A DNA stretch of 64,000 nucleotides from Jaminaea rosea (lineage: Eukaryota > Basidiomycota > Exobasidiomycetes > Microstromatales). Made by a program: the position numbers and the translations under genes. The notes under the pieces are model-generated. The model was not told where the DNA came from. It did not search any database and saw only the letters and a program-made list of their open reading frames with translations. Below are positions 22,234 to 34,613 of the stretch, piece after piece. The stretch's first letter is position 1, and each line of letters starts with the position of its first letter. Location of the stretch: contig NW_020289987.1 of the NCBI RefSeq assembly GCF_003144245.1, positions 310,001-374,000 on the forward strand, in the 5' to 3' direction.

Positions 22234-23109
22234 AGATGGTTGAGCTTGGGTTCAGGCGGCCGAGAAGTAGATGATACTAGCGGCCAAAAAAACTGCGCCC
22301 ATTGTATCGGTCTGTGATCTCCTTTCATTGAACCGTCAGCGGTAGTCGTTCAAGCAGTTTCTGATGTGTAACGCTTGGCTGAGCGGTGTTCCTTCGTTCT
22401 CTCTTTGTGCTCTGACCCTGTGGACCCTCCACGAGGAGTCCTACGGTGAGATTGAAAGGGTCTTGCTGGCACGTGCAGTGCTCCCTACACTTGAGTTCCT
22501 CGCAGGATGCCCCAGCGAAGGGAAGACGTCTCCTTGAGCACGCGTTGCTGACTCGATTGCAGGCGGGCTCGATCATCGCCTGAACGCGAAAGCAGCACAT
22601 CCTAGAATTGGGAGGCAGTGGCTTGGATGAGCCGAGTACGCAGAAACAAGCGCGTATTGTCGATTGCCGAGAATTTGTGCAAACTTGATTGAGTGGTGTT
22701 GATGGTGGAAGGCTTGAGTCCAGATGCGAGCGAGGCGAGGACAGGCGAGGCGAGTGCACTGTCCCGCGCAGCGTGGCAGGTAAGGAGGGGGTGGCTTAGG
22801 CGGTGGTCGCTCCTTGGAGGTCATGGTGTCGCAACGGTGCAGAGGAGCCTGAAGGCGGAGGGAAAGAAGGGTCGACGCAATCGCTGGCTCCAACTCGCCG
22901 GCACCGCCTCGTCCAATCATCGAGATCAGGGCAAGATGATTGATGGCGGCAGCAAATGAGTAGCGCACGGGCCGCACGCATTACGCCTGCGGCGCGGTGA
23001 CGGCGAGCATTTGTGGGCGGGACGATTCACGACAAGCACAACGACGGCAAGGCAGACCATATTCTGATTGTTCAATTGCACGAGTTGGTGAAGAAGAGAC
23101 GACGACACT
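22234..23109. other. intergenic with weak Cys-rich open frame
   Basis: A minus-strand open frame at 22759-22325 includes MCCFRVQAMIEPACNRVSNA and ELKCREHCTCQQDPFNLTVG. That cysteine density could mark a small Cys-rich protein, but no convincing start, splice pattern or family was found. A second overlapping minus frame begins MTSKERPPPKPPPPYLP. I annotate neither as a gene. Confidence 0.4.
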
Positions 23110-26100
23110 TCACTCCATCAACACCTCATCCTCGTCCTCGTCCTCGTCATCTCCTCCCGCCTTCATCAGCAACGCCAAGTAATCCCCAGCAGCATTCTGC
23201 ACATGCTCAGCCTCCACCGCCACACCAGGTGCCATAGCCGGCACTCCACCGACTTCCTTTCCATCTCCCGCACCCGGCAGCAACGCACGCACGGTAAGGA
23301 CGCGCTGCAAATTGTGCAGGGCAGCAAGCATGTCACTCCGTGCCACCAGTTGACCAAGGGAGGCAAAGCCTTCCTGCGGGGCGCGACCGCTGGCGACGGT
23401 AGGTGGCGGTGGAGGGAAGAGGTGCTCCGGTACGAGGTCGAGCAGCTCGGCCACTCGCGGGGCGAGACGGTTGAGTCGCTCAAGGGCTACAGGGTCTGTT
23501 GCAGCCTTGACGTTGTCGCCTCCCTCGGCCGCTTCTCTTGACGCCGACACCACGGAGATCAAATGAGGAAGCTGCTCCACGCACGCCACGTAGTCCAAGT
23601 AAAGTTGCCCACCGACCGTCCAGCCCGGCAGATCGTCGCCCACTTGCTCCTCGAAGGCCTCGGTGAAGGGGGCAAACAGCTCGAATAGCACGTTGACGTC
23701 GCCGCGGATGATGGCCTCCGGTGCCAGATCACGGACAGCAATAGCGTGTGCACGCTCAAAGAGCTCTGCTTTGAGCAAGAGCGAGTACTCATCATAGCGG
23801 TCCTCACGCTGGCGTGCTTGGAGAGCTTGTGCCTCGTAAAGCCATGACGACGGAACCTTGAGGCGCAAGGTGAGGAAGTCCCACTCCTTCCCACCCTCCT
23901 CGCCGAGACGCGCGACGCTGCGGCTGAGCAAGGCTTTGACCGCCGCGCGTCTGCTCGCTGGCAATTCGAGGTGGAGCAGCACAAATGCAGCCCAAGTCCA
24001 TTGCCCCTGCAACTCCAGTTGATGCGCATAATCCGCTGTCAAGTTGTCTGCGCGCGTCGAGTTGCCTTCAACCCCTTCCGGCGCATCAATCCCCAGCTCC
24101 AGCCTGTCGCTGAAGTCGCGGCGTCGCAGCACGCGAGACAGGAGGACGTAGAGGTGCCAAGGCAGTCTGTAGTCGGCGAGTGTAGGGCCAAAGCCAAAGG
24201 GAGAGAGGGCTGTCTCCAGGTCGAAAGTAGGGTGGGCGTAGAGCTTGACGAGGTAGAAGAGCGCGTCTCGATCGTAGCTGCCCGTCTTGAGTAGCTCGCG
24301 CAGTCGAAGAGTGCCGAGGTTGGACTTTTCGCGATACGGCGGCAAGGGAGGAGCCGTATCCCCCGACGAGGTCGATGAGGCTGCCTCGTACCGATCGAAC
24401 GCAGCAGTGAGTGGGGAGTCAAAGGACGTCCCATACCAGAGATGCAGACCGAATGCGCGCTTCCAGTCCAAGCCGGCGGCGATGGGCACATCTTCCACTC
24501 TATCCATCGGGTCGCGAGCGCTGCGATTGCCCGCGCCCGTATTGCCTTGCGACACAGTCACGTTGCCCGCCAACAGCTCATACACGCGGCGATGCTCCCG
24601 ATCGATGTGTGCATCCACCCCTTGGGCACGCCAGATGGCCAGCTGCTCCGCCACGTCTGCGCGAGTCTCATCATCTCCTCCGCCCAGCTGAGCGAGGAGA
24701 GTAGCCAGGCGTACGTCGCCCGCGTCCAGAGCGGCCACACAAGCCTTCTCCACCTGATTGGCGGTCAAGTGGCTGAATACGACTTGAGCAGCGGAACGAT
24801 TGGCCGCTACATGGCCGCGACACTCTTGCTCCGCTGAAGGGCTGACAGCGTGGGCGAGCCAGGAAGAGAGGGCAGCTTTGCGGCGCAGCGTCGTGATCGT
24901 CTGAGTGAGATCGTTGCTTGCATTCGTGGGCAGGCGCAGGTGGTCGACCTCGTCGAATAGCGCCTTGCCTAATCGCCAAAGGAGGGCTTCATGACTGCGA
25001 TCGGAGGCTTCGAACTTGCTGGCAAAGTGCTGGAAGCGGAGCGAGGACTGCGGGTAGATAAAGGGGCAGTCGTCCGTGTCGACGAGCTCCTCCATGTCCT
25101 CTGCGTCCTCCTGCTCTTCGCTGCTGCTGACAACAATCGATTGAGCAAGCTGTAACTCGAGCAGTCGCTCAGCCTTCTTTGCCTCCTCCTCCTCCGCTGT
25201 ATGGCCTTTCCCAAACACACGGGCCTTCTCCAGCGTCAACGTCGAGGATTGAGCTGGCTTCTCGGCTGCAGCCTTGACGCGATCAGCACTCAACACCCCC
25301 TGCACGGTCCCAGCATGCACCAGCATCCCTCCTGGGCCCCACCCAACACGGAAGCTACGCCCGAGCGCAAAACCTGCGTCTAGCGGTGGGGGAACCGTGT
25401 CGTTGCCGAACGCAACCGAGTGATGAAGGTCGACGCGGGTGAGCTTGCGCGTAACGCTTTGCACTGTCGTCAAGTGAGGGATCTTGGCCTCCTCCTCCAG
25501 TCGCCGTGCTGTGTCTCGCGATTCGCTGTAATCCTTGCTCTGTGCATCGGTGCCGGCGCTTGGGGCAGTCTTCCTCTTGCCGCCAATTGCTGATGTCTCT
25601 TCCTCCTTGCTTTCCTTCCACCTGGGCGTCCTGGCCTGCTCTTCTCGCTCGTCCTCCTCCGTCACTTCTCCAGGCGCCCTACGTCCAAAAAAAGACGCTT
25701 GCATCACTTGCACGCGTCGTGGCTCAACACCGACCTGTGCTGCCCACGGCTGCGGCTGAGGAGTGGCGCGAGACACGCTTTCCCCACGACGAGGCGTTGC
25801 GCTGCTTTGTCGTTGCGCTCGCGAAGACGCTAGCGGGCGCCGCCGCGGGGTCGACTCCTTGATGTCGTCCAGCGCTGGCATCTCGACGGAGGATGCCTGA
25901 GAGGCAAGCTCCTCATCGTCGTCATCGTACGTGCCATCTTCTGAGGAAGCCGAGGTGAGGGAGGGAGGGCCACGAAGAGTGCGCCGCGGTGGTGGTGCGT
26001 CGTCATCCTCCGCGGAGTCTCCATCGCTGGATCCGTCCTGAGCGGTACGTCGCTGCTGCTGTCCCTTCTTCCCGCGCACTTTCCTCTTCTCCTCTTCGCT

Positions 26101-29100
26101 ATCACTCGTGTCATTCGGGTCCAACCCATAACGCGAGAAATGATCAACCTCGAAGGTCCATCTCCCGCTCGCAGCATCGTACTCGATGAAGCGCGTCTCT
26201 GCCTTCTTCTTCAACTTGCCAATATGCTGCTTCACGCGCGGGTGATTGGCATCGCCCTTAACGGGTTGCTTCGTCGCCTTATCCAGAGGCCAACAGAGCT
26301 CAAGGGATACCTCTGCAGGGACGTTGAGTCCCTTGCCTTCCTCGGCCTTGGGGACGGGCCTACGCTCGTAACCGGACTGCATACCGTCCTGCCCTGCAGC
26401 GAGGTCTTCGCGCTGTGGGTAGACCCAGATCTCCTTTTCGCGTAGCTGAACAATTCCGCCTGGGATGGTTGCGAGATCATTGATGCCTGTGAGATCGACA
26501 GGGTCGAGGAAGCGCACAGAGCCGAAGCCTTTGCGGGTGACGGTGAGATCGGGGACGGAAGAGAGACGTTGGAAGCTCAGTTGCCTCAACTGACGTAGAG
26601 AAGGGGAGACGTGGTAAGCTCCTTCCGGCAACTCGTCCAGCGTAGGCTCGCGTTCAGAAGCTGGCGCAGCAGAGGTAGCAAAGAGGTCGCGACCTTTCGA
26701 GGGCAGGACGTGATTTGCTTTGGAGGGCGTCTCGGCGAAGAGATTGCTGCGGCTGCGCTGCAGAGACGTGTCGCCAAAGGAAGTCTCGTCGGCTGGTGCA
26801 GCGTTGCCACGACGACCCAAGCCGGTCTCGAGTGCGGGGCTAAAGGCGATACTTTTGCCGGCCGATCCGACGCCGCCAAGAGCCTTGGGAGGGACTGTGC
26901 CGGATCGACCGCCGAACACGGACTCCTTGCCCGCCGTACCAGGCGTACCGTCAACTGCCTCCGTCCCAGCGCGCACGCTGCGCCCGCCCCATGTTGATCG
27001 ATCGCCGCCATTGTCGTTGAGGATCAGGCGCTTCACGTTGGAGCGACCCACAAAGGCCTGCGAGGGGAGACCAGAGTCTGCCGAGGGGCTCCCGACTTCA
27101 TCGCTGAGCCCTTGGAAGAGACCTCCAGGTCCGTTGAGAGCAGGGCTAGACCGTCGACCGAACAGACCGTTGGCCCCCGCCGAGGGCGAGGAGTCTCGCG
27201 CCGGAGTGCCACCAGCGCGAAGGCGGGCGATGCGGCTTGCGTTCTTTGGGTTTGCACGGAAGGGGCTCATCATTGGTGCGGGAAGGGGCTTGCTGCGCAC
27301 GCTCGCTGAGAGTGGGGATGGACCTTGTTGCGGGCCACTTGTCGAGACGTTGAATGGCAGTGCCGGTTGGTTCACTGCACCTCCCGCGCCAATCGACTTG
27401 AAGAGGGCGTCGGTGCCGTAGGGATCCGAGGTGAGGCCCACGCCTTGAGGAGGAAGATTGGCTGGCTGACCTGATTGCGAGCCAAAGAGTCCACCGGCTT
27501 GGCCTCCAGCTGTTGACGAGCCGAAAAGGCCGCCACCGCCGGCACCTGCCTGACCTGCCGTGTTGTTGCCGAAGAGCGAGCTTCCACCTGCGCCTGTCGT
27601 TGAGCTTCCAAAGAGTCCACCGCCGCCTGTCGCTCCTGCTCCACCACCGAATAGACCACCACCACCCGCTGCGCCCGTAGTGGATTGTCCAAAGGAGAAA
27701 CCTCCGGGCTTCTGCTGCTGCTGGCCCTGCTGCTGGTTGTTGGCGCCACCAAAGCTGAACCCGCCCGTCGTCCCGCCAGCACCAAATCCAGTCTGGCCAG
27801 TTGGTTGCGAAGTCGTTGTGCTACTGCCGAAGAGCCCTCCAGGCTTGGCCGCCCCAGCTGCTCCGCCAAAGAGACCACCGCTGGTTCCTCCAGCACCACC
27901 GCCAAAGAGGCCGCCCGTTTGACCAGGCTGTTGACCTTGTTGACCAGGTTGCTGCTGGTCGTTTTGCTGCCCAAAGCCGCCGAAGAGACTTCCACCTGCT
28001 GCAGGCGCGCTTGTCGTCATGGGCTGCGAGGTTGCGGCCCCGCCGCCGAACAGACCGCCGCCAGTCGAGGGCGCAGGCTGAGCGCCAAAGCCGGTGCCGG
28101 ATGAGGATGTGCCGCCAAAAGAGAAGGCGGGCTTGTTGGCAGTGGCTGCGCCAGAAGATGCTGCTGCGCCAAAGCCGCCAAAGGCTGGCGCAGACGAGGT
28201 AGCCGCGGGCTGCGAGGAGCCGAAGAGGCCGCCAGGCTTGGGAGCATTATTCGCTGCGCCGCCAAATGAGAAGCCTCCGCCTGTTGCACCCGTGCTGCCG
28301 AAGGCGCCCGTCTGCCCCGGCTGCTGTTGCGGTTGCTGCTGCTGCCCGCCGAAGGAGAATCCACCCCCTGTGCCAGTGTTTGTAGACGGCTGCGTCGAGC
28401 CAAACCCGCCAAAGAGGGGCTTGTTGGCGGTATTGCTGTTGCTTTGTGCGGCCCCGCCGAATGAGAATCCAGTTGAGGCGGGCTGCTGTTGCTGCTGCGT
28501 GTTGTTCCCGCCAAAGCTAAAGCCGGTCGATGCAGGTTGCTGCTGCTGTTGCTGCTGACCGCCAAACAGTCCGCCAGACTGCTGGTTACTCTGCTGGCCG
28601 AACAAGCCTCCTGACGCAGGCTGCTGCTGCTGCTGTCCACCGAACAGGCCACCGCTTTGCTGCTGATTATTCTGCGCTCCGAACAGCCCGCCTCCCTGCT
28701 GCGGTTGCTGTTGCTGCTGTCCAAAGGCCCCTCCCCCACCGAATGTCGAGGTCTGACCCTGCTGCTGGTTCTGCTGGCCGAATCCAAACCCACCAGACGT
28801 GGAAGGCCCGCTGGCATTGCCACTCTTTCTTCCCTGCTCATAGTCCTGCACGCGGAGCTCTTCGAAGCTCATGCCCTTGTACGGCTGCATACAGCTGATG
28901 GACTGATACGCAAAAGACGTCGTATTGTTGGACGCGTCCTTCTCCTGCAGCACACTGACCTGGTAGGGCGGATTGGAGCTGCCCTGCGTAACCTGTGCCC
29001 CGGGAGCTCCAGCCGCACCAGCGCCGCCAAAGAGACCACCGCCGGCGGCTTGCTGAGGCTGTTGTCCGAAGAGACCACCACTTGCCGGCTGCTGCTGCTG

Positions 29101-29696
29101 CTGCTGAGGAGCTGCCCCGCCGAACAGCCCGCCACCGGCAGGCTTTGCTCCAAAGGGATTGTTAGCGGCAGGAGCAGCACCGAAGGGATTGGACTGGGGC
29201 TGCTGTTGCTGCGCATTGTTATTCGCGCCGAAGGAGAAGGTCGAGCCCGTATTGCTGGTCGCTCCGCCGCCGAAGCCGCCGCCAAATGTGGTAGCTGGTC
29301 TTGCTGCGGCGCCAAAACCACCTGCTGCGGGCTGCTGTTGTTGCTGACCGCCAAAGGAGAAGCCTCCGGATGCCGGTTGGGCGTTGTTGTTGGCTTGGCC
29401 GAATAGACCTCCGCCGGCGGGCTGCGACTGCTGCTGGGCGCCGAAGCCGCCAGAGCCAAAGGCTGGATGAGAAGAGAGAAGACGTCAGTCGTCTTGCGCC
29501 CGGTTTACAACGATGTTTCACACTTCTCTTGTGTCTCACCTCCCGACGACTGCGGCTGACCAAAGGCATTCTGTTGAGGCTGCTGCTGTTGCTGTCCGAA
29601 CAAGCCGCCAGTCTGGCCCTGCTGCTGCCCTTGCTGCTGCTGCTGCCCTTGTGGCTGGCCGAAGGTGAAGCCCGAGTTGCCCCCACCGCCGAACAT
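23110..29696 (-). CDS. NUP145: Nup98-Nup96 (Nup145-type) nucleoporin precursor
   Basis: I predict 2169 residues from exons 29696-29540 and 29462-23110. The precursor self-cleaves into an FG-repeat nucleoporin (Nup98) and a Y-complex scaffold subunit (Nup96). The first 560 residues are Gln-rich with many GLFG and FG repeats (GGLFGQQ, SFGG). They are interrupted around residues 215-265 by a Gle2-binding GLEBS motif (NPPYQVSVLQEKDASNNTTS, ISCMQPYKGMSFEELRV). The autoproteolytic domain ends VDHFSRYGL, with cleavage expected between Phe1161 and Ser1162. An acidic linker and the alpha-helical Nup96 part follow, including ALLWRLGKALFDEVDHLRLP, AFGLHLWYGTSFDSPLTAAF and a C-terminal acidic DEDEDEDEVLME. 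It is divergent from RIO1 with 279 nt between starts. Confidence 0.95.
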
Positions 29697-29975
29697 CTTG
29701 GGCAGGCGACGAGGGTGGGATGAGGGTGTGGGGCAGAAGGAGCTGGTAGTGAGGATGAGGGACGCGATGTGATTCTGGATGGATGGACTGACTGAGCTTC
29801 AAGACGCCTCTTCGCGTTGGCAGACAGAGACCAAGTCGGGCCGCGCAGAGTGACAGGCGCCATCTCAGGCCACGTGGTTGGAGACGAGACGGAAAGGGCT
29901 TCAAAAGTGGCGGCGAGGCGCAGGTTGCAACGCTACGCTCCCGGTCACCATCACCATCACCAAATCAAGCCCATC
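29697..29975. promoter_or_regulatory. divergent promoter of NUP98-96 and RIO1
   Basis: The 279-nt region separates the two start codons. A CACGTG palindrome (GCCACGTGG context) sits at 29871-29876, 105 nt before the RIO1 ATG. The CACCATCACCATCACC run near 29947 belongs to the RIO1 leader. If an upstream ATG at 29817 were used, it would encode a His run. Confidence 0.55.
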
Positions 29976-32325
29976 ATGACGAGTGTGGCCCAGCAGCACA
30001 AGGAGCTGCCCAGGATAGATGATGGAGACGCGTTGAAGGTCCAGCGCGAAGGTCAGGCTTATGAAGAAGTGGAGGAAGACGACGACGATGACGATGACGA
30101 CTCAATGGACGAGGAAGAACTGGAGGCCGTTCGAGCATTGGCAGTGGACGATGCTGACTGGGACCTGGCAAGAGGAGGTAAATTGGCGATGCCAAATGTC
30201 ATGATACATTCGCTCACTCTGCTCATCCTTCACCCTCGCAGACTTCACGAAGCTATACAATCGCTCACGGCAGATTCAGTCCGTCGCAGAAGGCTCGTCC
30301 GGCTCTTCGGTCCCACTGCCAGCCATGAACGCGCCGCGAAGAGTCATCGCAGCCAAGGAGGCGCGAGAGGCAGCCAATGCAGCCTCGCCATCAGTGTCAG
30401 GCAGTCACTCCAGCAAGAGTAAGCCCAACACCAACAACGAAGGTCAAGCCAACGCCTCCTCTCAGGATCAGCCCACGTCGTCCTCCACCACTCCTCATGA
30501 CCGCACGACGGCTCAATTGAACTCCCTATCCTCATACGCCTCTCGCATCTCCCTCTCCTCGTCGATTTCAGGATCCGTCCCTCGCAAGACCGGCGGATCA
30601 GGCGCAGCAGGGAGCTCGGCCTCGACGACCCGCGAGAAGGACAAGGCAGACCGAGCCACAAACCAACAGGTCCTCGACCCACGCACCCTCGTCATCCTCT
30701 TCAAGATGCTTCAAAGGGGCTTCCTCGAGCATATAGACGGTGTCATTTCCACAGGCAAAGAGGCCAACGTCTACCATGCTTCTCTGCCTCCGCCACTTTC
30801 GGAGGGGGAGACGGACGCTACTCCACTGAGCGAGAGGCAACTGCAAAAGCGCGGCCACGTAGCAATCAAGATCTACAAGACTTCCATTTTGGTATTCAAA
30901 GATCGACATCAGTACGTCTCCGGAGAATTCAGATTTAGGAACGGGTACACCGGGTCCAACCCGAGGAAGATGGTCAAGACTTGGGCAGAAAAGGAGGCCC
31001 GCAATCTCAAGAGATTGGCGAGTGCTGGAGTGAGAGCGCCCAAGCCGCTCGAGTTGAGGGATCATGTTCTCGTCATGGATTTTGTAGGTGACGACGATGG
31101 ATGGGCCAGTCCGCGACTTAAAGACGCCGAGAAGGTGATCGATCAGATTGACAGGGAACGTCATGATGCTGCGCAGGAGTCAGGCCAACCTCCGGCGGGC
31201 GACTCCAAGTGGGAGTTCCTCTACCGCGAAATGCTCGTCGCAATTCGCACAATGTGGCACTCCTGTCGTTTAGTCCACGCCGATCTTAGCGAGTACAACG
31301 TCCTCTACCACTCGGATGGGCATCTATGGATCATCGACGTCTCGCAGTCTGTGGAGCATGATCATCCCAAAGCGCTCGACTTTTTGCGCGCGGACATTGC
31401 CCATGTTGAGGCGTACTTCGCGAAGCGTGGTGGTGTCAGAGTGATGGGACTGCGCAAGGTGTTTGATTGGGTGTTAAAAGAGCCGAGCGGGCTGAGGAGA
31501 GGAGGTGGAGGGAGGGTAGGGGTGGAGCAGGAGAGGGAGGATGACGCGTATGGGGATGCTGCAGCATCAGCATCGGCGGAGGGAGGCGTGAAGGGACCAG
31601 AGTCGACAGGCAGCAATGTCGTTGAGACGGGCGGGACCGGTCCGTTCGCTCTCCTTGAGGTCAGGCAGCGCGAGGCTGGAGAGAGCGAGGATGAGCTGAT
31701 GGCCGAGCTCAAGACCATGATGGAGGCCAGCGCCACCAGCAGCAAGGCTACGCCATCCTCATCTTCAGCGGCGGCAGATACGCCGTCTTCTACCGCCGGC
31801 CAGGACACCACCGAGACGGCCAGCGCGAACGCGAATGGCAGCGGCTCAGCAGACTCGGATCGTGTCTTCCTTTCCTCGTACATTCCGCGCACGCTCAACG
31901 ACGTCTATGATCCCGAGAGGGACATCGAGCGTCTGAAGCGCAACAAGCAAGACGGGGTGCAAGGCGACGGTGATGCTGCGGATGGGGAGGGGCTCATCTA
32001 CGCGGGCGGGGTGACTGGGCTGGACGAGGCACAGGCAAAGGGTGCTCAACCCCACTCGACCAAGCCGGAAGACGGCGAGGGCGGCGAGGAAAGTGGTCAG
32101 GATTCGTCCGGCTCCTCTTCAGGCTCGGAATCATCAGACGAGGAAGACGGAGAACGACACCCGGATCGACCTCCACGCGGACATCGTCATGAGGATCGCG
32201 ACGCGAAGAAGGAGCGGAAGGCTGCGGTGAAGTCTGCGCAGAAGGAGAGGAGAGCGAACAAGACGAGCAAGAAGGACAAGAACAAGGCGATTGCGAAGGT
32301 TGACAAGAAGAAGGGGAAGAAGTAG
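29976..32325 (+). CDS. RIO1: atypical protein kinase/ATPase Rio1
   Basis: I predict 761 residues from exons 29976-30177 and 30242-32325 (intron GTAAAT...CGCAG, phase 1). Rio1 drives a late step of 40S ribosomal subunit maturation in the cytoplasm. The N-terminus has an Asp run ([11 protein letters not shown]). The RIO domain covers about residues 205-460: [14 protein letters not shown] (the RIO-type P-loop), [16 protein letters not shown] with the ATP-binding Lys, [20 protein letters not shown], catalytic loop [13 protein letters not shown] and metal loop [14 protein letters not shown]. The C-terminal 300 residues are Ser/Ala/Glu-rich and end in a long Lys-rich tail. [20 protein letters not shown] in that tail is typical of fungal Rio1. 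The gene is tail-to-tail with UBA3, 103 nt apart. Confidence 0.96.
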
Positions 32326-32428
32326 GTATGAGAGAACGAGTCGCAATGTCATGTTCGCGGCGTTTGTGTGGATATGAGTGAATCGTGTTGCAGATGTGTC
32401 GTGTCTCATTGCTCATGGAGGGGACCGC

Positions 32429-33787
32429 CTATGCCACACTCCCTCCCTCAAACGTAATGACCAGCGTCAACTGGAATGGCAGCCCCGCATCTGTAACATC
32501 AACCTCATCCCCCTCCTCGAATACCTCAGCGCACTTCCTCTCCAAGTTGGGCCTCGTAGCCTCCTCCAACTGCTTTGGCGCCTGGAAATATAGTGGCTTG
32601 CCCGCTTTGCCCGCGTCGCTTGCATCGCCTGAAAAAGCGAGGGAGGGACGCTTGATCTGCAGGTCTTGCACTTCTTTCAGTCGCTCCACCACATCGCCTA
32701 CAGTCTCCTCCGCTTTGACAGGGAAGGAGCGTGCCTCTCCCCCACAGACCGGGCATTCCGCCCGCTTTTGGTGCTCGAAAGTGTAGGTGTACACCCCTTC
32801 ATTTCCCGTGTACATAGTATAGTTGTTCAGGAAAGGGTTGCATCCCGTAGCGATCTTGAGAGCTTCTTGCGTGCATGCCGCCGCGATGACTGCGTTCGTT
32901 GATGCAATGGCGGGGATGATGTTCTTGACTACTCCTTGAGTGAGCTCCCAAGTGACGCCAGTGATGCCGTGCTCCTTTGCCCGCTCTTGAGCTCGTGAGA
33001 GGAGCCAGCTAATGTGCTCTGGATCGTCGCCGTCCACCTTTTTGCCTTCACCATGCACTTTGGGCCACTCGAGGACGGAGGCCCATTCGATACAGTGCTC
33101 CGGCAGGCGGGGCGTATTGGCTATGGTGCAGATGGGGAAGGTGGTCTGTCGCGTGAGCATGTCGAGGGAACATTCGTAGCAGCTCGTGATGGTGGGGAGG
33201 ATGACTCGTGCTTGACCCTTGAATCCTTCTGTCCCACCATCGATGAGGGGCTTGAGGGACTTTGGATTCTCGTCGTCCACGAGGTTGACGAGCGTGGCGG
33301 ATATCCAACGTCGTGCGTCTACGCTGTCCAGGCCGCATACAATGACATCGAATGAGAGATAGTAATCGTCCCCCTTGTCCTGGATCTTGCCATGATAAGG
33401 TGTAACTGTCACGCCGGGGCAGCGCTTCATGACGAATGCGGCAGCTGTCTCTGCCTTGCTCTGCCCTACATCCTTCTCTCTGAACAGGAACTGGCGATTG
33501 AGGTTTGAAACATCGATGGTGTCCATGTCGATTACGTGGATGTCTCTGAACCCGCTCAGAGCTAGATTGCACAGAATCTCGCATCCCAGACCGCCTGCGC
33601 CGATGACGAGGATCTTACATTGCGTTGTGAGGAAGTGTGAGGGCGAGGGATCGGCGGGTGGGTACGAGGTGGGTGAGTCGCAGTAGGGTCCTGGGCGGGT
33701 TAGGAGCTTGCGAATGTGTGGGTTGGGGTGGCGCGGGCGTGAGGGGCCCGCAATCGAAGATGGCGCTACCATGGCGGCTGCGGCCAT
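32429..33787 (-). CDS. UBA3: NEDD8-activating enzyme E1 catalytic subunit Uba3
   Basis: I predict 452 residues in one exon, starting at MAAAAMVAPSS. The frame stays open further upstream (to about 33990) without another ATG, so an upstream exon is possible. With its partner Ula1/APPBP1, Uba3 adenylates NEDD8/Rub1 and passes it to Ubc12 for cullin modification. Motifs in order are KILVIGAGGLGCEILCNLAL (nucleotide binding), VIDMDTIDVSNLNRQFLFR, IVCGLDSVDARRWI, LIDGGTEGFKGQARVILP, zinc-ligand Cys pairs CYEC and CPVC, the catalytic Cys in FPICTIANTPRLPEHCIEWA, LTQGVVKNIIPAIASTNAVI and the C-terminal ubiquitin-fold domain. Length matches the family (about 440-460). Confidence 0.96.
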   Translation of the reverse strand: MAAAAMVAPSSIAGPSRPRHPNPHIRKLLTRPGPYCDSPTSYPPADPSPSHFLTTQCKILVIGAGGLGCEILCNLALSGFRDIHVIDMDTIDVSNLNRQFLFREKDVGQSKAETAAAFVMKRCPGVTVTPYHGKIQDKGDDYYLSFDVIVCGLDSVDARRWISATLVNLVDDENPKSLKPLIDGGTEGFKGQARVILPTITSCYECSLDMLTRQTTFPICTIANTPRLPEHCIEWASVLEWPKVHGEGKKVDGDDPEHISWLLSRAQERAKEHGITGVTWELTQGVVKNIIPAIASTNAVIAAACTQEALKIATGCNPFLNNYTMYTGNEGVYTYTFEHQKRAECPVCGGEARSFPVKAEETVGDVVERLKEVQDLQIKRPSLAFSGDASDAGKAGKPLYFQAPKQLEEATRPNLERKCAEVFEEGDEVDVTDAGLPFQLTLVITFEGGSVA

Positions 33788-34613
33788 GCTTGATCGAGAC
33801 GACGTGGTGAACGTGGTGCTGAGCAAGACGACGATGTCGCTCGAGTCCCGAGTACCGCCCGCCTCCACGAAATCGTCTGGCTCGAGCGTCGATTCGCGAG
33901 CGACGGTCGGATCGGAGGGCCGAAGATGCAGAAGCGGTGAGAGGCAAAGGGCAAAGACAAGAGCGAGCTCGCAGCTTTCGCAACTTTCCTGTCTTCAATT
34001 GTATCCCTCCATACCCGTCCACCTCTCCGCTCGCGATGCCTTGTAAGTACCCACGTTTAGGCGCATCACACCACTGCACTGTCCCTCCCTCGGGCTCGCG
34101 CGCCCCATCTCGCTCTCACACCCGACCAGAGGATGACCAAATGCTTAGACAAAAATGACATGCATAGCTTTCAGACCCACCCTTGGCGGGGTGGGAAAGG
34201 AAGAGACGTCTACCACGTCTGATCTCGGCGAGAGAAGAGAGGGCCACGTAGGCGAGGGAGAACGAAGGCTGTGTACCCTCAAGCAGACGAAGAGAGCTGT
34301 TTGCTGACCACACCTGGACCCCACCCCTTCGCCCTCTCTCTCGTCATCCTCTAGGACCCCACACCTTCTCGCCTTTGTACGCACCACGCTGTAGCAATAC
34401 GAGCTCGATTCCTGCGACTTCTCTTTAATTGATTGTTATGATGGAAAGGAGAGATACACTTCATTGGTAGGCCACGACGGGAGTGATTGACAAGATGAGG
34501 GAATGAGGCTTCGTTAGATGGGGAAAAGAGACGAGGCAAGAGAAGGGGAGGATGGATGCTGATGCTGATAGATGTCCAAGCTGACTGCTACCATCTACTG
34601 CCACTCCGCGAAC
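33788..34613. other. intergenic between UBA3 and the protease gene
   Basis: The UBA3 promoter and leader lie at the left end. A plus-strand ATGCCTT followed by GTAAGT (34036-34048) looks like a tiny first exon, but I could not build a credible product from it. No other gene was seen. Confidence 0.5.

Noticed and set aside
27370-29000. Long plus-strand open frames rich in Pro/Lys and Cys opposite NUP98-96
   Set aside because: They are antisense shadows of the FG/Gln repeats; the minus frame is clearly Nup98.
29817-29975. In-frame 53-codon N-terminal extension of RIO1 containing a His run
   Set aside because: It lies in the shared promoter with NUP98-96 and is unlike other Rio1 N-termini; the ATG at 29976 fits better.
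34036-34240. Plus-strand ATGCCTT followed by a perfect GTAAGT donor, possible spliced micro-gene
   Set aside because: The candidate acceptors give either an immediate stop or peptides of about 30 residues with no recognisable family, and the site lies opposite the UBA3 promoter.
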